Assembly: GCA_013151415.1 (NCBI GenBank)
Contig: JAADII010000044.1
Location: 1-59,916 of the forward strand
DNA length: 59,916 nucleotides
Origin: Chloroflexota bacterium
GTDB taxonomy: Bacteria > Chloroflexota > Anaerolineae > J102
Direction of reading: 5' to 3'
The notes under the pieces: generated by a model
What the model saw: the letters and a program-made list of their open reading frames with translations, nothing else
What the model was told of the DNA's origin: nothing
Databases searched by the model: none
Shown here: positions 41,495-49,468 of the stretch, in pieces
Numbering within the stretch: position 1 is the first letter of the stretch
Layout: every line of letters starts with the position of its first letter
Translations under genes and position numbers: made by a program

Positions 41495-42432
41495 ACCAAT
41501 CGCCAGAAATCACCCCACGCGTTTATTTGCAAAAATTGCTCCAAGGCCAAAAGCCCTCGCGTCTGGCCTTGGGCGAATTGGTGGTGGACCCGACCCTGGT
41601 GCGAGAGGCCGTTGGCCTCTCGCCAGAAGCGGCCTTGCCGCTGGACGCGGAAAAGGCGCTATTGAAACGATGGGGCCATGATCTGGTGACGACGCCCTTT
41701 TCCCATGGATGGGGCGCGACGCAACAGCCCGATGAAAAGGAAGCGCTGTTTCGGCTCTCTTACTGGCGTCAGGAGAGCGATCTCTTCGTTTTCGCGCTGC
41801 TCGACGGCCCATTCAGCGTCGCGGTTAGAGCCCTTGGCTGGGAGCAAGCCCTGGTGCAACTGGCCCAAAATACGGTCGAATGGACCACGCTGATGGCCGA
41901 CGCCGTTTTGAATTTCGGTCTCCTCGCAAACGAAGTGGCTCAGGCGGGGGCGGATGGCGTCATCATCGGCGACGACATCGCCTATCGTCGCGGCCCTTAC
42001 GCCAGTCCCCAACATTTGCGTCGCGCTTATTTCCCCTATCTCACGCTCTTTGCGCTTACAATACAAGACCTGGGCCTGCCCGTCCTTTTTCACTCAGATG
42101 GCAATCTATGGCCTATTTGGGACGACTTGTTGCAAACCGGCGTCAACGGCGTTCAAGGATTGGACCCCTACTCGGCCATGTCTTTGGCGCTGGCTCGCGA
42201 ACGCAGCGCTCCAGAATTTTGCTTGTGGGGCAATCTCGATCTGGGTTGGCTGTCGCGACCTCATGACGAAGAGGCTATCCAGCGTCATCTTCACGAATTG
42301 CTGGACCCCGTGAAAGGAACCGCTGTCATCTTTGGAACCAGCGGCGGCCTAACGCCGGGTCTGCCATTATCCTTGCTCGACCAACTCTACCAGGCCGCGC
42401 GCGCATTCCCGTTCGATAAAACCGTCTCCTGA
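41491..42432 (+). CDS. Uroporphyrinogen decarboxylase family protein (methyltransferase-like)
   Basis: A 313-residue cytoplasmic protein of the URO-D/MtaA superfamily with a TIM-barrel pattern. Conserved pieces are 'GADGVIIGDDIAYRRGPYASP', 'LPVLFHSDGNLWPIWDDLLQTG', 'LWGNLDLGWLS' and 'VIFGTSGGLTPGLP'. HSDG sits where methylcobamide:CoM methyltransferases have zinc-binding HxC; the Cys is missing, and true HemE arginine/aspartate motifs are also absent. It is therefore probably neither HemE nor a canonical MtaA. Start at 41491 was chosen for the ATGA overlap with the MFS gene. Reaction unknown. Confidence 0.75.
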   Translation: MNQSPEITPRVYLQKLLQGQKPSRLALGELVVDPTLVREAVGLSPEAALPLDAEKALLKRWGHDLVTTPFSHGWGATQQPDEKEALFRLSYWRQESDLFVFALLDGPFSVAVRALGWEQALVQLAQNTVEWTTLMADAVLNFGLLANEVAQAGADGVIIGDDIAYRRGPYASPQHLRRAYFPYLTLFALTIQDLGLPVLFHSDGNLWPIWDDLLQTGVNGVQGLDPYSAMSLALARERSAPEFCLWGNLDLGWLSRPHDEEAIQRHLHELLDPVKGTAVIFGTSGGLTPGLPLSLLDQLYQAARAFPFDKTVS

Positions 42433-42443
42433 AACCGCCGCGA

Positions 42444-44129
42444 TCACCGGCCATCTCGAAAATCTCGACGGGCCATGCTGCTGAGCATATCCACGGCCAA
42501 AGATAGCAATCCAAAGATGATGAGCGTCGCCAGCGCGGCCTGACCGTCGAAGGCGATCAATTGCTCCACCAAAAGACGCCCCAAGCCGCCGGCCCCCACC
42601 AAACCAATCATCACGGTGGCCCGCATGATTTCTTCCCAGCGATATAACAAGTATGCGAGAAAACGAGGCGCAGCAGCCGGCAGCACGCCATATAAAAACG
42701 CCTGGCTCTTGCTCGCGCCGCCCACTTTCAATGCAAAAACCGGGCGTTCATCCAGATTTTCGATAACTTCGGCCATCAGTCGCCCCAACACGCCCACCGT
42801 GTACAAACCCAGCGCCAGCGCGCCGGGCAATATGCCGGGAAACATGACAAACAACAGCAACAGGGCCCAGATCGGGGGTGGAATCGAACGAGCCGTCAAC
42901 AAGAAAAATCGCGTGAAAGAGAACGCGACCAGAGCGCCGACGCGATGCGCCCATCCGCCGTTTCCCCGCGCGCCAGCCGCCAGCCCGCCCGGAAGCAAAA
43001 AATTTCGAGCGGCCGGAAACGAAAGCAGCAAACCCCATAGGCCGGCGAAGGCCAGAGCCAAAACAGACATGCCCACGGTGATCCCGGCCAATTCCAGCCA
43101 ATGCGTCAACGACTGCGCGCCAAAATCAGGGGGGAACGCAAGCGCGACCATATAACGAAGCTGCTCGAAAGTGCGGGGAGAAAACAACTTGCTCACATCG
43201 GGCGCAACATACCAAAAGGAAAAGGGGATCAACAACGCCAGCGCGATCATCGAACCGCGCAGCGCCAAATCTTTGCGCGGAGACGGGGCGTTATTCACCA
43301 AACGCCAATCCGGTTTGGACGCATGGCAACGTACAGAGCATGTCATCGACGAGCCGAGCCGACGACGCACCATTCCACTCCAAAGATCGAATGCGCCATT
43401 CAACAAGAAAAGCGCGTATAAAAATGTCCATATTTGTTCAAACTTAAGCGTTTTCAGACTAACGAATATCTGAAAACCCAGCCCGCCCGCGCCAATAATG
43501 CCCAATACTGTGGCGGCTCGCACCGCGCAATCGAGCCGATAGAAGCCATATGCAATGAGATCGCGCGACGCCTGCGGCAGCAATGTGTATAGAAAAGCGT
43601 GAGACGTGGGCGCGCCGCCATTGCGCAAGGCGAGAAAGGGCTCGCGTGGCGTCTCGTCGAGAATCTCTGAAAAAACCTTGGCCGTAATCGCACCAAAGGG
43701 AATGGCGATGGCCAGGATCGCGCTGAGAGGATCAAGCCCGATAATATTGATGAAGATCAGACCCCAAACAATTTCGTGAACGCCGCGCGGGATGGCCAGC
43801 CCCGCGCGCATGATCAACCACGGGCCGCGATGACCGCCAAACCGCGCTCCATAGGGCCAAATCGCCTCCCACCACACTTCCGAGGTGAACACGCCGCCCA
43901 CAAAGCCAAGCAACAAACTTAGCGCCGCGCCGCCCACAGCATACGCCAGCGTGACCAACGTGGCGTGGAGCGCAATGCCCAAAAACTCAAGGTCTCGTTG
44001 TGGATGAAGCGCGGCGACGAAAAAGGCCTGCAATTGGGCGAAACCGCCCGGATTGAAAATCTCTTCAGAGAACGCGCCGGCCAGATTCAAGGCCCAAACG
44101 ACAGCGCCCGCGAACAGCCCCCACCACAT
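42444..44129 (-). CDS. phnE: Phosphonate/phosphite ABC permease, fused double PhnE
   Basis: A 561-residue protein made of two PhnE-type permease halves in tandem. Half 1 (about 40-260) has the EAA-like 'EILDETPREPFLALRNGGAPTSHAFLYTLLPQ' and half 2 (about 330-555) has 'EVIENLDERPVFALKVGGASKSQAFLYGVLPA'; both end in a 'GIIGAGGLG/GLVGAGGLG' helix. Separate PhnE1/PhnE2 genes are common, the fusion less so. The ATG at 44129 has no ribosome binding site. The frame stays open upstream to 44198, and a perfect AGGAGG (44207-44212) lies 8 bases before an ATC codon at 44196-44198, so a longer N-terminus of 23 residues from a non-canonical start is possible. Confidence 0.85.
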   Translation of the reverse strand: MWWGLFAGAVVWALNLAGAFSEEIFNPGGFAQLQAFFVAALHPQRDLEFLGIALHATLVTLAYAVGGAALSLLLGFVGGVFTSEVWWEAIWPYGARFGGHRGPWLIMRAGLAIPRGVHEIVWGLIFINIIGLDPLSAILAIAIPFGAITAKVFSEILDETPREPFLALRNGGAPTSHAFLYTLLPQASRDLIAYGFYRLDCAVRAATVLGIIGAGGLGFQIFVSLKTLKFEQIWTFLYALFLLNGAFDLWSGMVRRRLGSSMTCSVRCHASKPDWRLVNNAPSPRKDLALRGSMIALALLIPFSFWYVAPDVSKLFSPRTFEQLRYMVALAFPPDFGAQSLTHWLELAGITVGMSVLALAFAGLWGLLLSFPAARNFLLPGGLAAGARGNGGWAHRVGALVAFSFTRFFLLTARSIPPPIWALLLLFVMFPGILPGALALGLYTVGVLGRLMAEVIENLDERPVFALKVGGASKSQAFLYGVLPAAAPRFLAYLLYRWEEIMRATVMIGLVGAGGLGRLLVEQLIAFDGQAALATLIIFGLLSLAVDMLSSMARRDFRDGR

Positions 44130-44206
44130 GGTTCGTCGATTCAGTGGCGAAGGCCGTGATATTCTGGCTCGCGGCGACGCTTCGTGGGCGGAGATGATAT
44201 TTCAAA

Positions 44207-44212
44207 CCTCCT
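44207..44212 (-). promoter_or_regulatory. Perfect Shine-Dalgarno facing an ATC codon in the phnE frame
   Basis: AGGAGG on the minus strand, followed by eight bases and then ATC ATC in the phnE frame; an in-frame TGA lies between. No ATG, GTG or TTG is at a usable distance. It suggests initiation at AUC or a mutated start codon. Confidence 0.5.
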
Positions 44213-44247
44213 GTTCGATGCCGAAAGAGGTCGAGCGCTGAATAATG

Positions 44248-45009
44248 TTAATCCACAAGGCAATACAGCGATTCTATCATCGAATCGTTCACCCGATGCG
44301 CAGGCGCATCGAAGAGGATTCGCCCTTGCCTTAGGCCAATCACGCGTTGGAAATGGCTGAGCGCGAACTCGACATGATGCAGACTGACCAATAGCGTCTT
44401 GCCCTCAACCTGATTGAGATGACGCAATATTTCAATGATCTCGCGCCCGCGTTCTGGATCCAGGCTGGAGATGGGTTCATCGGCCAAAATGACCTGCGGC
44501 TGCTGCACCAACACCCGGGCGATGGCCACGCGTTGCTGTTGGCCCACCGAGAGTTGATCGGTGCGCTCGTAAAGCTTTTCGGGAATGCCCACTTGGGCCA
44601 AAGCGCGCATGGCCGATTTCACCTCCAATGGCCATAGCAAGGAGAACAAAGCCTTGTAAAAGGGCCAGCGACCCAGACGGCCGGCATTGATGTTATGAAT
44701 CACCCTCAAATTGCCCACCAGGTGAAATTGCTGATAGATCATGCCAATGCGCTGTTGAAAACGACGCAACTCACCCGGCTTGAGCTGGGTCAGGTTGCGC
44801 CCCCACATCCACGCCTCGCCCGAGCTGGGCGTCAACACGCCGCAAAGCAAATGTAACAAAGTGCTTTTCCCCGCGCCGCTTGGCCCCACCAAGGCCGCGC
44901 ACTCTCCGCGCTCGACCATCAAATCGACCTCATGAAGAGCGGGAAAGGAGCCATAGCGCACAGAGACGCGTTTCAATTGAAACACAAGAGCCTTTGATGA
45001 CCGAGACAT
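44248..45009 (-). CDS. phnC: Phosphonate/phosphite ABC ATP-binding protein, PhnC type
   Basis: A 253-residue ABC ATPase. It has Walker A GPSGAGKST (about 38-46), the Q-loop 'IGMIYQQFHLVG', the signature 'LSVGQQQRVAIARVLVQQP', Walker B 'VILADEPISSLDP' and an H-loop 'LLVSLHHVEFAL'. The 'NINAGRLGRWPFYKALFSL' segment is a PhnC-type landmark. The start lies 4 bases after the phnD stop and the gene is followed by the fused phnE, giving the order phnD-phnC-phnE. No C-P lyase or phosphite dehydrogenase gene is adjacent, so the substrate (phosphonate, phosphite or phosphate) is open. Confidence 0.9.
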   Translation of the reverse strand: MSRSSKALVFQLKRVSVRYGSFPALHEVDLMVERGECAALVGPSGAGKSTLLHLLCGVLTPSSGEAWMWGRNLTQLKPGELRRFQQRIGMIYQQFHLVGNLRVIHNINAGRLGRWPFYKALFSLLWPLEVKSAMRALAQVGIPEKLYERTDQLSVGQQQRVAIARVLVQQPQVILADEPISSLDPERGREIIEILRHLNQVEGKTLLVSLHHVEFALSHFQRVIGLRQGRILFDAPAHRVNDSMIESLYCLVD

Positions 45010-45013
45010 GGCG

Positions 45014-45934
45014 TCACCGAATCAATCCAATTTCTCGGGCCACAGCTTCAATTTGGCGATAATTTTCATTCTGGGTGGGAATAAACCGTTCGGCGCTGAA
45101 CAAATCCAAGATCTTTCGATGCTCTGGGTTATCGACGTCCATCTTCACAAACGCGGCCCTGACCTTTTCAGGAAAATCCGCGCCGTATCGTTCGGCCACG
45201 TCAGGCCGGATAACCCAATGATAATCGTGATAAGCCGGAGTTCGCCACAAAACCATGACCTTGTCGAGATCGACCGCGCCTGTTTTCACTCGGCGCAACC
45301 ACACCTGTTCATTCAGTGCGCCCGCGTCATATGCGCCCGCCTCCACCAGATCGATGGTCGCATCGTGCGAACCAGAAAACCCCGGCTCGCCCTTGAAATC
45401 AACCAGAGCGACCCCGGCCAACCCCAAATAATACTGTGGCATCAATCGGCCTGACGTGGAGGATTCGCTGCCAAAGGTGAATGTGCGACCTTTCAACTGG
45501 GTCAGTCCGCTCACATCTGCGATGGGTTGGAGATTGCTGGCTTTGTTGGCGATGAAAACACTATGAAAATCTTCATCCAACGCTCGTTGAACCAGCGCCT
45601 GGGCCCCATCCACCTGCAAACGGGCCTGCACCCCGGTCAAACCGCCAAACCAAACCATGTCCAAATCTCCCACTCGGAAGGCCGTTACGGCGGCGACATA
45701 ATTTGTGACTGGTTTATATTCCACCGCCACCCCCAGTTCAGCGGCCAGATAATCGGCCAACAGATCAAAACGACGTTGCAGCAATTCAGGCTCTTGGTCC
45801 GGAATGGCGCCAATGACAAACGGAGCCGTGGATCCGGCTGACGTCATCCCGTTCGACTCAGGGGCGGCCCCGCGGCAAGACGCCAAGAGCGCCACCGCAA
45901 CCGCCAAGGCAAATAAGCTCATATTCCGAAGCAT
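45014..45934 (-). CDS. phnD: Phosphonate/phosphite-binding lipoprotein, PhnD type
   Basis: A 306-residue receptor: signal peptide with lipobox LLASC (Cys22), then a PhnD-type domain. Landmarks are 'IGAIPDQEPELLQRRFDLLADYLAAEL' region, 'VTAFRVGDLDMVWFGGLTGVQAR', 'FTFGSESSTSGRLMPQYYL' and 'GSHDATIDLVEAGAYDAGALNEQVW'. The start at 45934 follows AAGGAG by 7 bases; an ATG 18 bases upstream overlaps that site and is less likely. It heads the phnDCE operon. The ligand-binding Ser-Ser-Thr-Ser stretch is intact, as expected for an oxyanion of phosphorus. Confidence 0.9.
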   Translation of the reverse strand: MLRNMSLFALAVAVALLASCRGAAPESNGMTSAGSTAPFVIGAIPDQEPELLQRRFDLLADYLAAELGVAVEYKPVTNYVAAVTAFRVGDLDMVWFGGLTGVQARLQVDGAQALVQRALDEDFHSVFIANKASNLQPIADVSGLTQLKGRTFTFGSESSTSGRLMPQYYLGLAGVALVDFKGEPGFSGSHDATIDLVEAGAYDAGALNEQVWLRRVKTGAVDLDKVMVLWRTPAYHDYHWVIRPDVAERYGADFPEKVRAAFVKMDVDNPEHRKILDLFSAERFIPTQNENYRQIEAVAREIGLIR

Positions 45935-46478
45935 GTCATCTCTCCTTGTCATCGAAAAAACGATGAGAATATCCCGTTTGATCCGGTTTTTCCAACAATA
46001 CAATAACGGCCCGGACCAAACGCGGAGCAAAAAACCGCCGCTTGCTCATGTGCAGGCGACGGAAGGAGAGATAAACGCTTCAAGAGGAGAGAGAAAATTC
46101 TCTCAAAGCAGCCAAGCCCCCACACCGCGCCCATCCACACGAGCGCCAGCGCGTAGACGCGATCCAGCGTCTGTCTGGACGCGTCATGTATAGCGATGAG
46201 TTAGCGCTGCCATTGATCACACTCCTATGGGTGAGCGTCGAAAATTCAACAGTCAGTTTAGCACACTCACATTGCGCAGTCAATGCCAGCACAACAGAGG
46301 GGGTGCGTTTCAAATGAAACAACGGCCTCAAAATCGGAACGCGCCTCCGAACAGAGTTCAGACAATGCAAATCTTATGCTGATCTAACGCCATACTAATG
46401 TTTGCATGAGATGGTGATCACTGGTAAAGTCAGTCTCTGGTTTTCTATTCTCTCATCGTCTGTCGAGGAGGTGAAAGC
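45935..46478. promoter_or_regulatory. Divergent intergenic region with likely hsp20 promoter
   Basis: About 540 bases between phnD and hsp20. TTGCAT at 46402-46407 and TAAAGT at 46425-46430 (17-base spacing) form a plausible plus-strand promoter for hsp20. A gagaga/tctctc palindrome lies at about 46090-46105. No complete CIRCE element is present. No other gene is supported here. Confidence 0.45.
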
Positions 46479-46952
46479 ATGGCTCAGATCACCCGCTGGG
46501 ACCCCTTCCGGGAGATGATGACATTGCGCTCCGCGCTGGATCGTTTGTTCGAGGAGCCGTTGGCTTTGTCGCGAGCCTTCACCCCTGGTCATTGGGGCCT
46601 GGCTCTCGATATTGCAGAAACCGATGAGGAATACATTGTCAAAGCTTCCATTCCGGGCGTCAAGGCCGAAAGCCTCGACATCACCTTGAGCGACAATGTG
46701 CTCACAATTCAGGGTGAATTTGGTCGCGAAGAAACGATTGAAAAGGCCAAATACCATCTGCGCGAACGCATGAGCGGCCGCTTCTCCCGTTCGGTGACGC
46801 TACCCACGGCTGTAAACGCGGACGCGGTGGACGCGGTCTACGAAAATGGCGTGCTCACACTGCGCATTCCCAAGGCCGAAGAGGTGAAGCCGCGACACAT
46901 TCGAGTGCATGCGCCAAAGGTGATCGAAGGCGAATCCAGCGTCACCGCGTAA
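46479..46952 (+). CDS. Hsp20 / alpha-crystallin small heat shock protein
   Basis: A 157-residue small heat shock protein that would hold unfolded proteins as large oligomers. The N-terminus 'ITRWDPFREMMTLRSALDRLF' is typical of the family. The alpha-crystallin domain (about 40-135) has 'LDIAETDEEYIVKASIPGVK', 'GRFSRSVTLP' and the 'ENGVLTLRIPKAE' strand, followed by a tail with an I-R-V-H type motif. GAGGAGGTG lies 7 bases before the ATG. A strong intrinsic terminator follows at 46991, so it is a single-gene unit. Confidence 0.95.
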   Translation: MAQITRWDPFREMMTLRSALDRLFEEPLALSRAFTPGHWGLALDIAETDEEYIVKASIPGVKAESLDITLSDNVLTIQGEFGREETIEKAKYHLRERMSGRFSRSVTLPTAVNADAVDAVYENGVLTLRIPKAEEVKPRHIRVHAPKVIEGESSVTA

Positions 46953-46990
46953 CATAAACGCGGCTCACAGCATCTTATTCATTTGCCAGG

Positions 46991-47029
46991 CGGGAGCCAG
47001 GCGCGACGCCCGACTCCCGTTTGTTTTTG
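46991..47029 (+). terminator. Intrinsic terminator after hsp20
   Basis: Outer arms cgggag (46991-46996) and ctcccg (47014-47019) with an inner ggcg/cgcc stem, followed by tttgttttt. It lies 38 bases past the hsp20 stop. Confidence 0.8.
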
Positions 47030-47093
47030 GCTCATCAACGGACTCGTTCTAGATTTGATCGTTTCATCCATCTTTCTTTCGAGGAGTTCAGAC

Positions 47094-47849
47094 ATGCCCT
47101 TCGACACACCCATTCATACAAACGCACAAAGCATCGATCGCGTGCTCGCGGCAGGGCTGCCGGTGGTGCTTGTCTTTTGGCGCAAAGATTGCCACCCTTG
47201 CCGACAATTAGACCCTCGCCTAAGCTGGCTGGCGGGCCAATACGCAGGAAAGATCCTGTTCGCGAAAGTGGATGCAGACAGCGAAAGCGAGCTGGTCAAG
47301 AGATACCACATTCAGCAACTTCCGGCCTTGGTTTTCATTAAGAATGGTCAGGTCGAGGCCACGGCTTATGGAGCGAGTGAGGAAACGGCCCTGCGTCAAT
47401 GGTGCGATTATCTGGTCCACGGCGGCGTGAAGCCCATGATACCCACCGGCCCCAGCGTGGCGCTTGCAGGCAAACCCGCGAGCAGCCAATCGCGCAAAGG
47501 AAACGGCGCCGCCGCGCGCGCGGTTAGCGATAAACCCCTTCATCTCACAGACGACAACTTCGACCGCGTGATCGCCAGTGATCTGCCCGTGTTGGTCGAT
47601 TTTTGGGCCCCTTGGTGCGGCCCTTGCCACATGATTGCGCCTACGGTCGAAGCGCTGGCCAAAGAATATGCGGGCCGGTTGGTGGTGGGCAAACTCAATG
47701 TGGACGAAAACCCGCTTATTGCTTCGCGTTACGGGATCATGAGCATTCCCACCTTGCTCATCTTCAAAAACGGCAAACCCGTGGACCAAATCGTGGGTGC
47801 GGTTCCGGCGCCATTGCTGCGCCAACGCGTGGCGCCTCACGTGCGCTAA
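47094..47849 (+). CDS. Tandem thioredoxin-domain protein
   Basis: A 251-residue protein with two thioredoxin folds. Domain 1 (about 5-105) has the active site CHPC in '[12 protein letters not shown]', and domain 2 (about 140-250) has the canonical WCGPC in '[15 protein letters not shown]'. Each has the cis-proline strand (QLPALVF and SIPTLLIF). A flexible Ala/Gly/Ser linker joins them. There is no signal peptide, so it should work in the cytoplasm as a disulfide reductase. The start at 47094 is backed by GAGGAG; the frame extends to 46983 through the hsp20 terminator and is not credible there. Confidence 0.9.
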   Translation: MPFDTPIHTNAQSIDRVLAAGLPVVLVFWRKDCHPCRQLDPRLSWLAGQYAGKILFAKVDADSESELVKRYHIQQLPALVFIKNGQVEATAYGASEETALRQWCDYLVHGGVKPMIPTGPSVALAGKPASSQSRKGNGAAARAVSDKPLHLTDDNFDRVIASDLPVLVDFWAPWCGPCHMIAPTVEALAKEYAGRLVVGKLNVDENPLIASRYGIMSIPTLLIFKNGKPVDQIVGAVPAPLLRQRVAPHVR

Positions 47850-47859
47850 GCTCGAGGGT

Positions 47860-47893
47860 CCGACGCCCAAAATTTGCGAATTTCAGGCGTCGG
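47860..47893 (+). terminator. Hairpin after the thioredoxin gene
   Basis: Arms ccgacgcc (47860-47867) and ggcgtcgg (47886-47893) enclose a second palindrome (aaatt-tgcg-aattt). It starts 11 bases past the stop. No T-run follows, so termination is plausible but weaker than at the hsp20 site. Confidence 0.5.
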
Positions 47894-47948
47894 GCTCTGC
47901 ATCATGCCGCTGTTTCATGGACCGCGCGGGCGCATTTTTCCAACGCAC

Positions 47949-48422
47949 ATGAGATTCAATTGGCGTGATCCTGCATTAAAATTGTTGCTGGTTTACTGGC
48001 GGGTGGTTCGCCCGCGCACGGTGGGCGTGCGCGGCATTGTGCAAGATGAACAAGGCCGCGTGCTTTTTGTGCGGCACAGTTATGGCGACAGATGCTGGTT
48101 CTTGCCCGGTGGCGGGGGCGCTGGCGACGAGTCCGCGGACGAATCCATGCGGCGAGAAATGCGCGAGGAAACGGGGTTGGAGGTGGAGATCACGCGGTTG
48201 GTGGGGGTCTATCTCTGGACGGAAATGTATAAACGCGACCATATCTTTGTGTTCGAATGCAAATCTGTTGGCGGGAAGCTTCGCATTCAACGGGGGGAGA
48301 TCGACGAATATGGCTGGTTTTGGCCAGACGAGCCGCCCGAGCCCCTCAATCCGGGCACGCGCGCGGCCCTGGCCGACTGGCGTAGCGGTCGCACCGGCTA
48401 TGGGCGTTGGGGTGAAGCATGA
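47949..48422 (+). CDS. Nudix hydrolase
   Basis: A 157-residue cytoplasmic pyrophosphohydrolase. The Nudix box is complete: G-x5-E-x7-REMREETGL within 'GGGAGDESADESMRREMREE'. The protein begins like its family with an Arg/Trp-rich helix and then 'TVGVRGIVQDEQGRVLFVRHSY'. The substrate cannot be deduced from the box. ATGs at 47949 and 47904 are both open; 47949 fits the family N-terminus, and neither has a Shine-Dalgarno. The frame back to 47874 crosses the hairpin after the thioredoxin gene. Confidence 0.85.
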   Translation: MRFNWRDPALKLLLVYWRVVRPRTVGVRGIVQDEQGRVLFVRHSYGDRCWFLPGGGGAGDESADESMRREMREETGLEVEITRLVGVYLWTEMYKRDHIFVFECKSVGGKLRIQRGEIDEYGWFWPDEPPEPLNPGTRAALADWRSGRTGYGRWGEA

Positions 48423-48613
48423 AGCAAGCCGCGACCGGCGTTCGATGACCGGCGCACCCCGATTTGCCCATGTTTCGAGCTTACTATAATATTCTCGCGT
48501 CCATTTCGACTCGATGCTTCTCTTCCATCGCGCCGCGCAACTCATATTCCGCCTATTACTGCCTATGAGGCCGGGCTTTTTGTCCAACCACTATGTTTGC
48601 ACTTTTTCATTTT

Positions 48614-48695
48614 GGACACAGATAAACACAGATGGACGCGGATCTCTTGAGATTATGTAAGTAAATTCCGTGTTTATCAGCGTTCATCTGTGTCC
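48614..48695. repeat. Inverted repeat built of three 10-bp units per arm
   Basis: The left arm (48614-48643) reads as three near-identical decamers: ggacacagat, aaacacagat, ggacgcggat. The right arm (48666-48695) is the complement of ggacacagat, gaacgctgat, aaacacggaa. The arms match at about 22 of 30 positions, with G-U compatible changes. The region lies in a 368-base gap (48423-48790) with no gene. Similar 'cagatgaacacagat' strings occur between genes in many environmental genomes (recalled, unverified); a mobile or structural intergenic repeat is likely. Confidence 0.6.
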
Positions 48696-48790
48696 TGTAT
48701 CGTGATTTCACAAAAACTGCAAAGGTAGTGGTCCAACAACTTACGCAACATAAAACACAAAATCACAATGAAGGAGACATCAACGCCATC

Positions 48791-49468
48791 ATGAATGCAA
48801 ACACGAGCAACTTGGGAACCATCGCTGTTATCGGCGGCACGGGCGCAGAGGGATCAGGCCTGGCCCTGCGTTGGGCCAAGGCCGGTCTGAACGTGATCAT
48901 CGGCTCTCGCTCCGCTGAAAAGGGAGCGGCCAAAGCCGCGGAGCTAAACGAACGTCTGGGCGTGGACACAGTGCGCGGAACCGACAATTTGAGCGCGACG
49001 CGAGAGGCCGACGTGGTGGTGCTCTCGGTTCCCTACGCATCGCAAAGAAGGATTCTGGACAGCATTCTTCCCGGACTGTCCGGCAAGGTGTTGCTCACGC
49101 TTGTCGCTCCCCTATTGGGTGAGAAAAAGGGTCGCTATGTTCCTCCGCCTGGCGGCTCGGCTGCATTGGAAGCGCAAGCCCAGGTGGGGGAGGAAGTCAC
49201 CGTTGTGGCGGCTTTTCAAAACGTAGGCGCGCACCATCTGCTTGATCCTGATCACGTCATCGACTGCGACGTGCTGGTGTGCGGCAAAAATCGGGCCGCG
49301 CGCGCGGTGGGCGTGGCTCTGGCCGAAGCCGCGGGCATGCGCGGCGTTCATGCCGGCGCACTTCAAAACTCGGCTGTAGTCGAAGGCCTGACCGCGGTGC
49401 TCATCGCCATCAACGCGGCTTACAAAGTGCGCGATGCAGGCATTCGCATCACAGGATTGCCCGAGTGA
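48791..49468 (+). CDS. npdG: F420-dependent NADP reductase (NPDG family)
   Basis: A 225-residue cytoplasmic enzyme expected to move hydride between reduced F420 and NADP. It has the N-terminal 'IAVIGGTGAEGSGLALRWAKAG' NADP-binding loop, 'VIIGSRSAEKG' with the 2'-phosphate-binding Ser-Arg, and 'VVLSVPY'. The C-terminal 'AFQNVGAHHL...DCDVLVCG' region and 'AGALQNSAVVEGLTAVLIAIN' are typical of the family. AAGGAG lies 14 bases before the ATG, a long gap. The stop overlaps the GTG start of cofE, which strengthens the F420 assignment. Confidence 0.9.
   Translation: MNANTSNLGTIAVIGGTGAEGSGLALRWAKAGLNVIIGSRSAEKGAAKAAELNERLGVDTVRGTDNLSATREADVVVLSVPYASQRRILDSILPGLSGKVLLTLVAPLLGEKKGRYVPPPGGSAALEAQAQVGEEVTVVAAFQNVGAHHLLDPDHVIDCDVLVCGKNRAARAVGVALAEAAGMRGVHAGALQNSAVVEGLTAVLIAINAAYKVRDAGIRITGLPE

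Noticed and set aside
46254-46275. CIRCE-like string (TTAGCAC...) upstream of hsp20
   Set aside because: Only one imperfect half (ttagcacactc) is present; the inverted second half GAGTGCTAA at 9-base spacing is missing.
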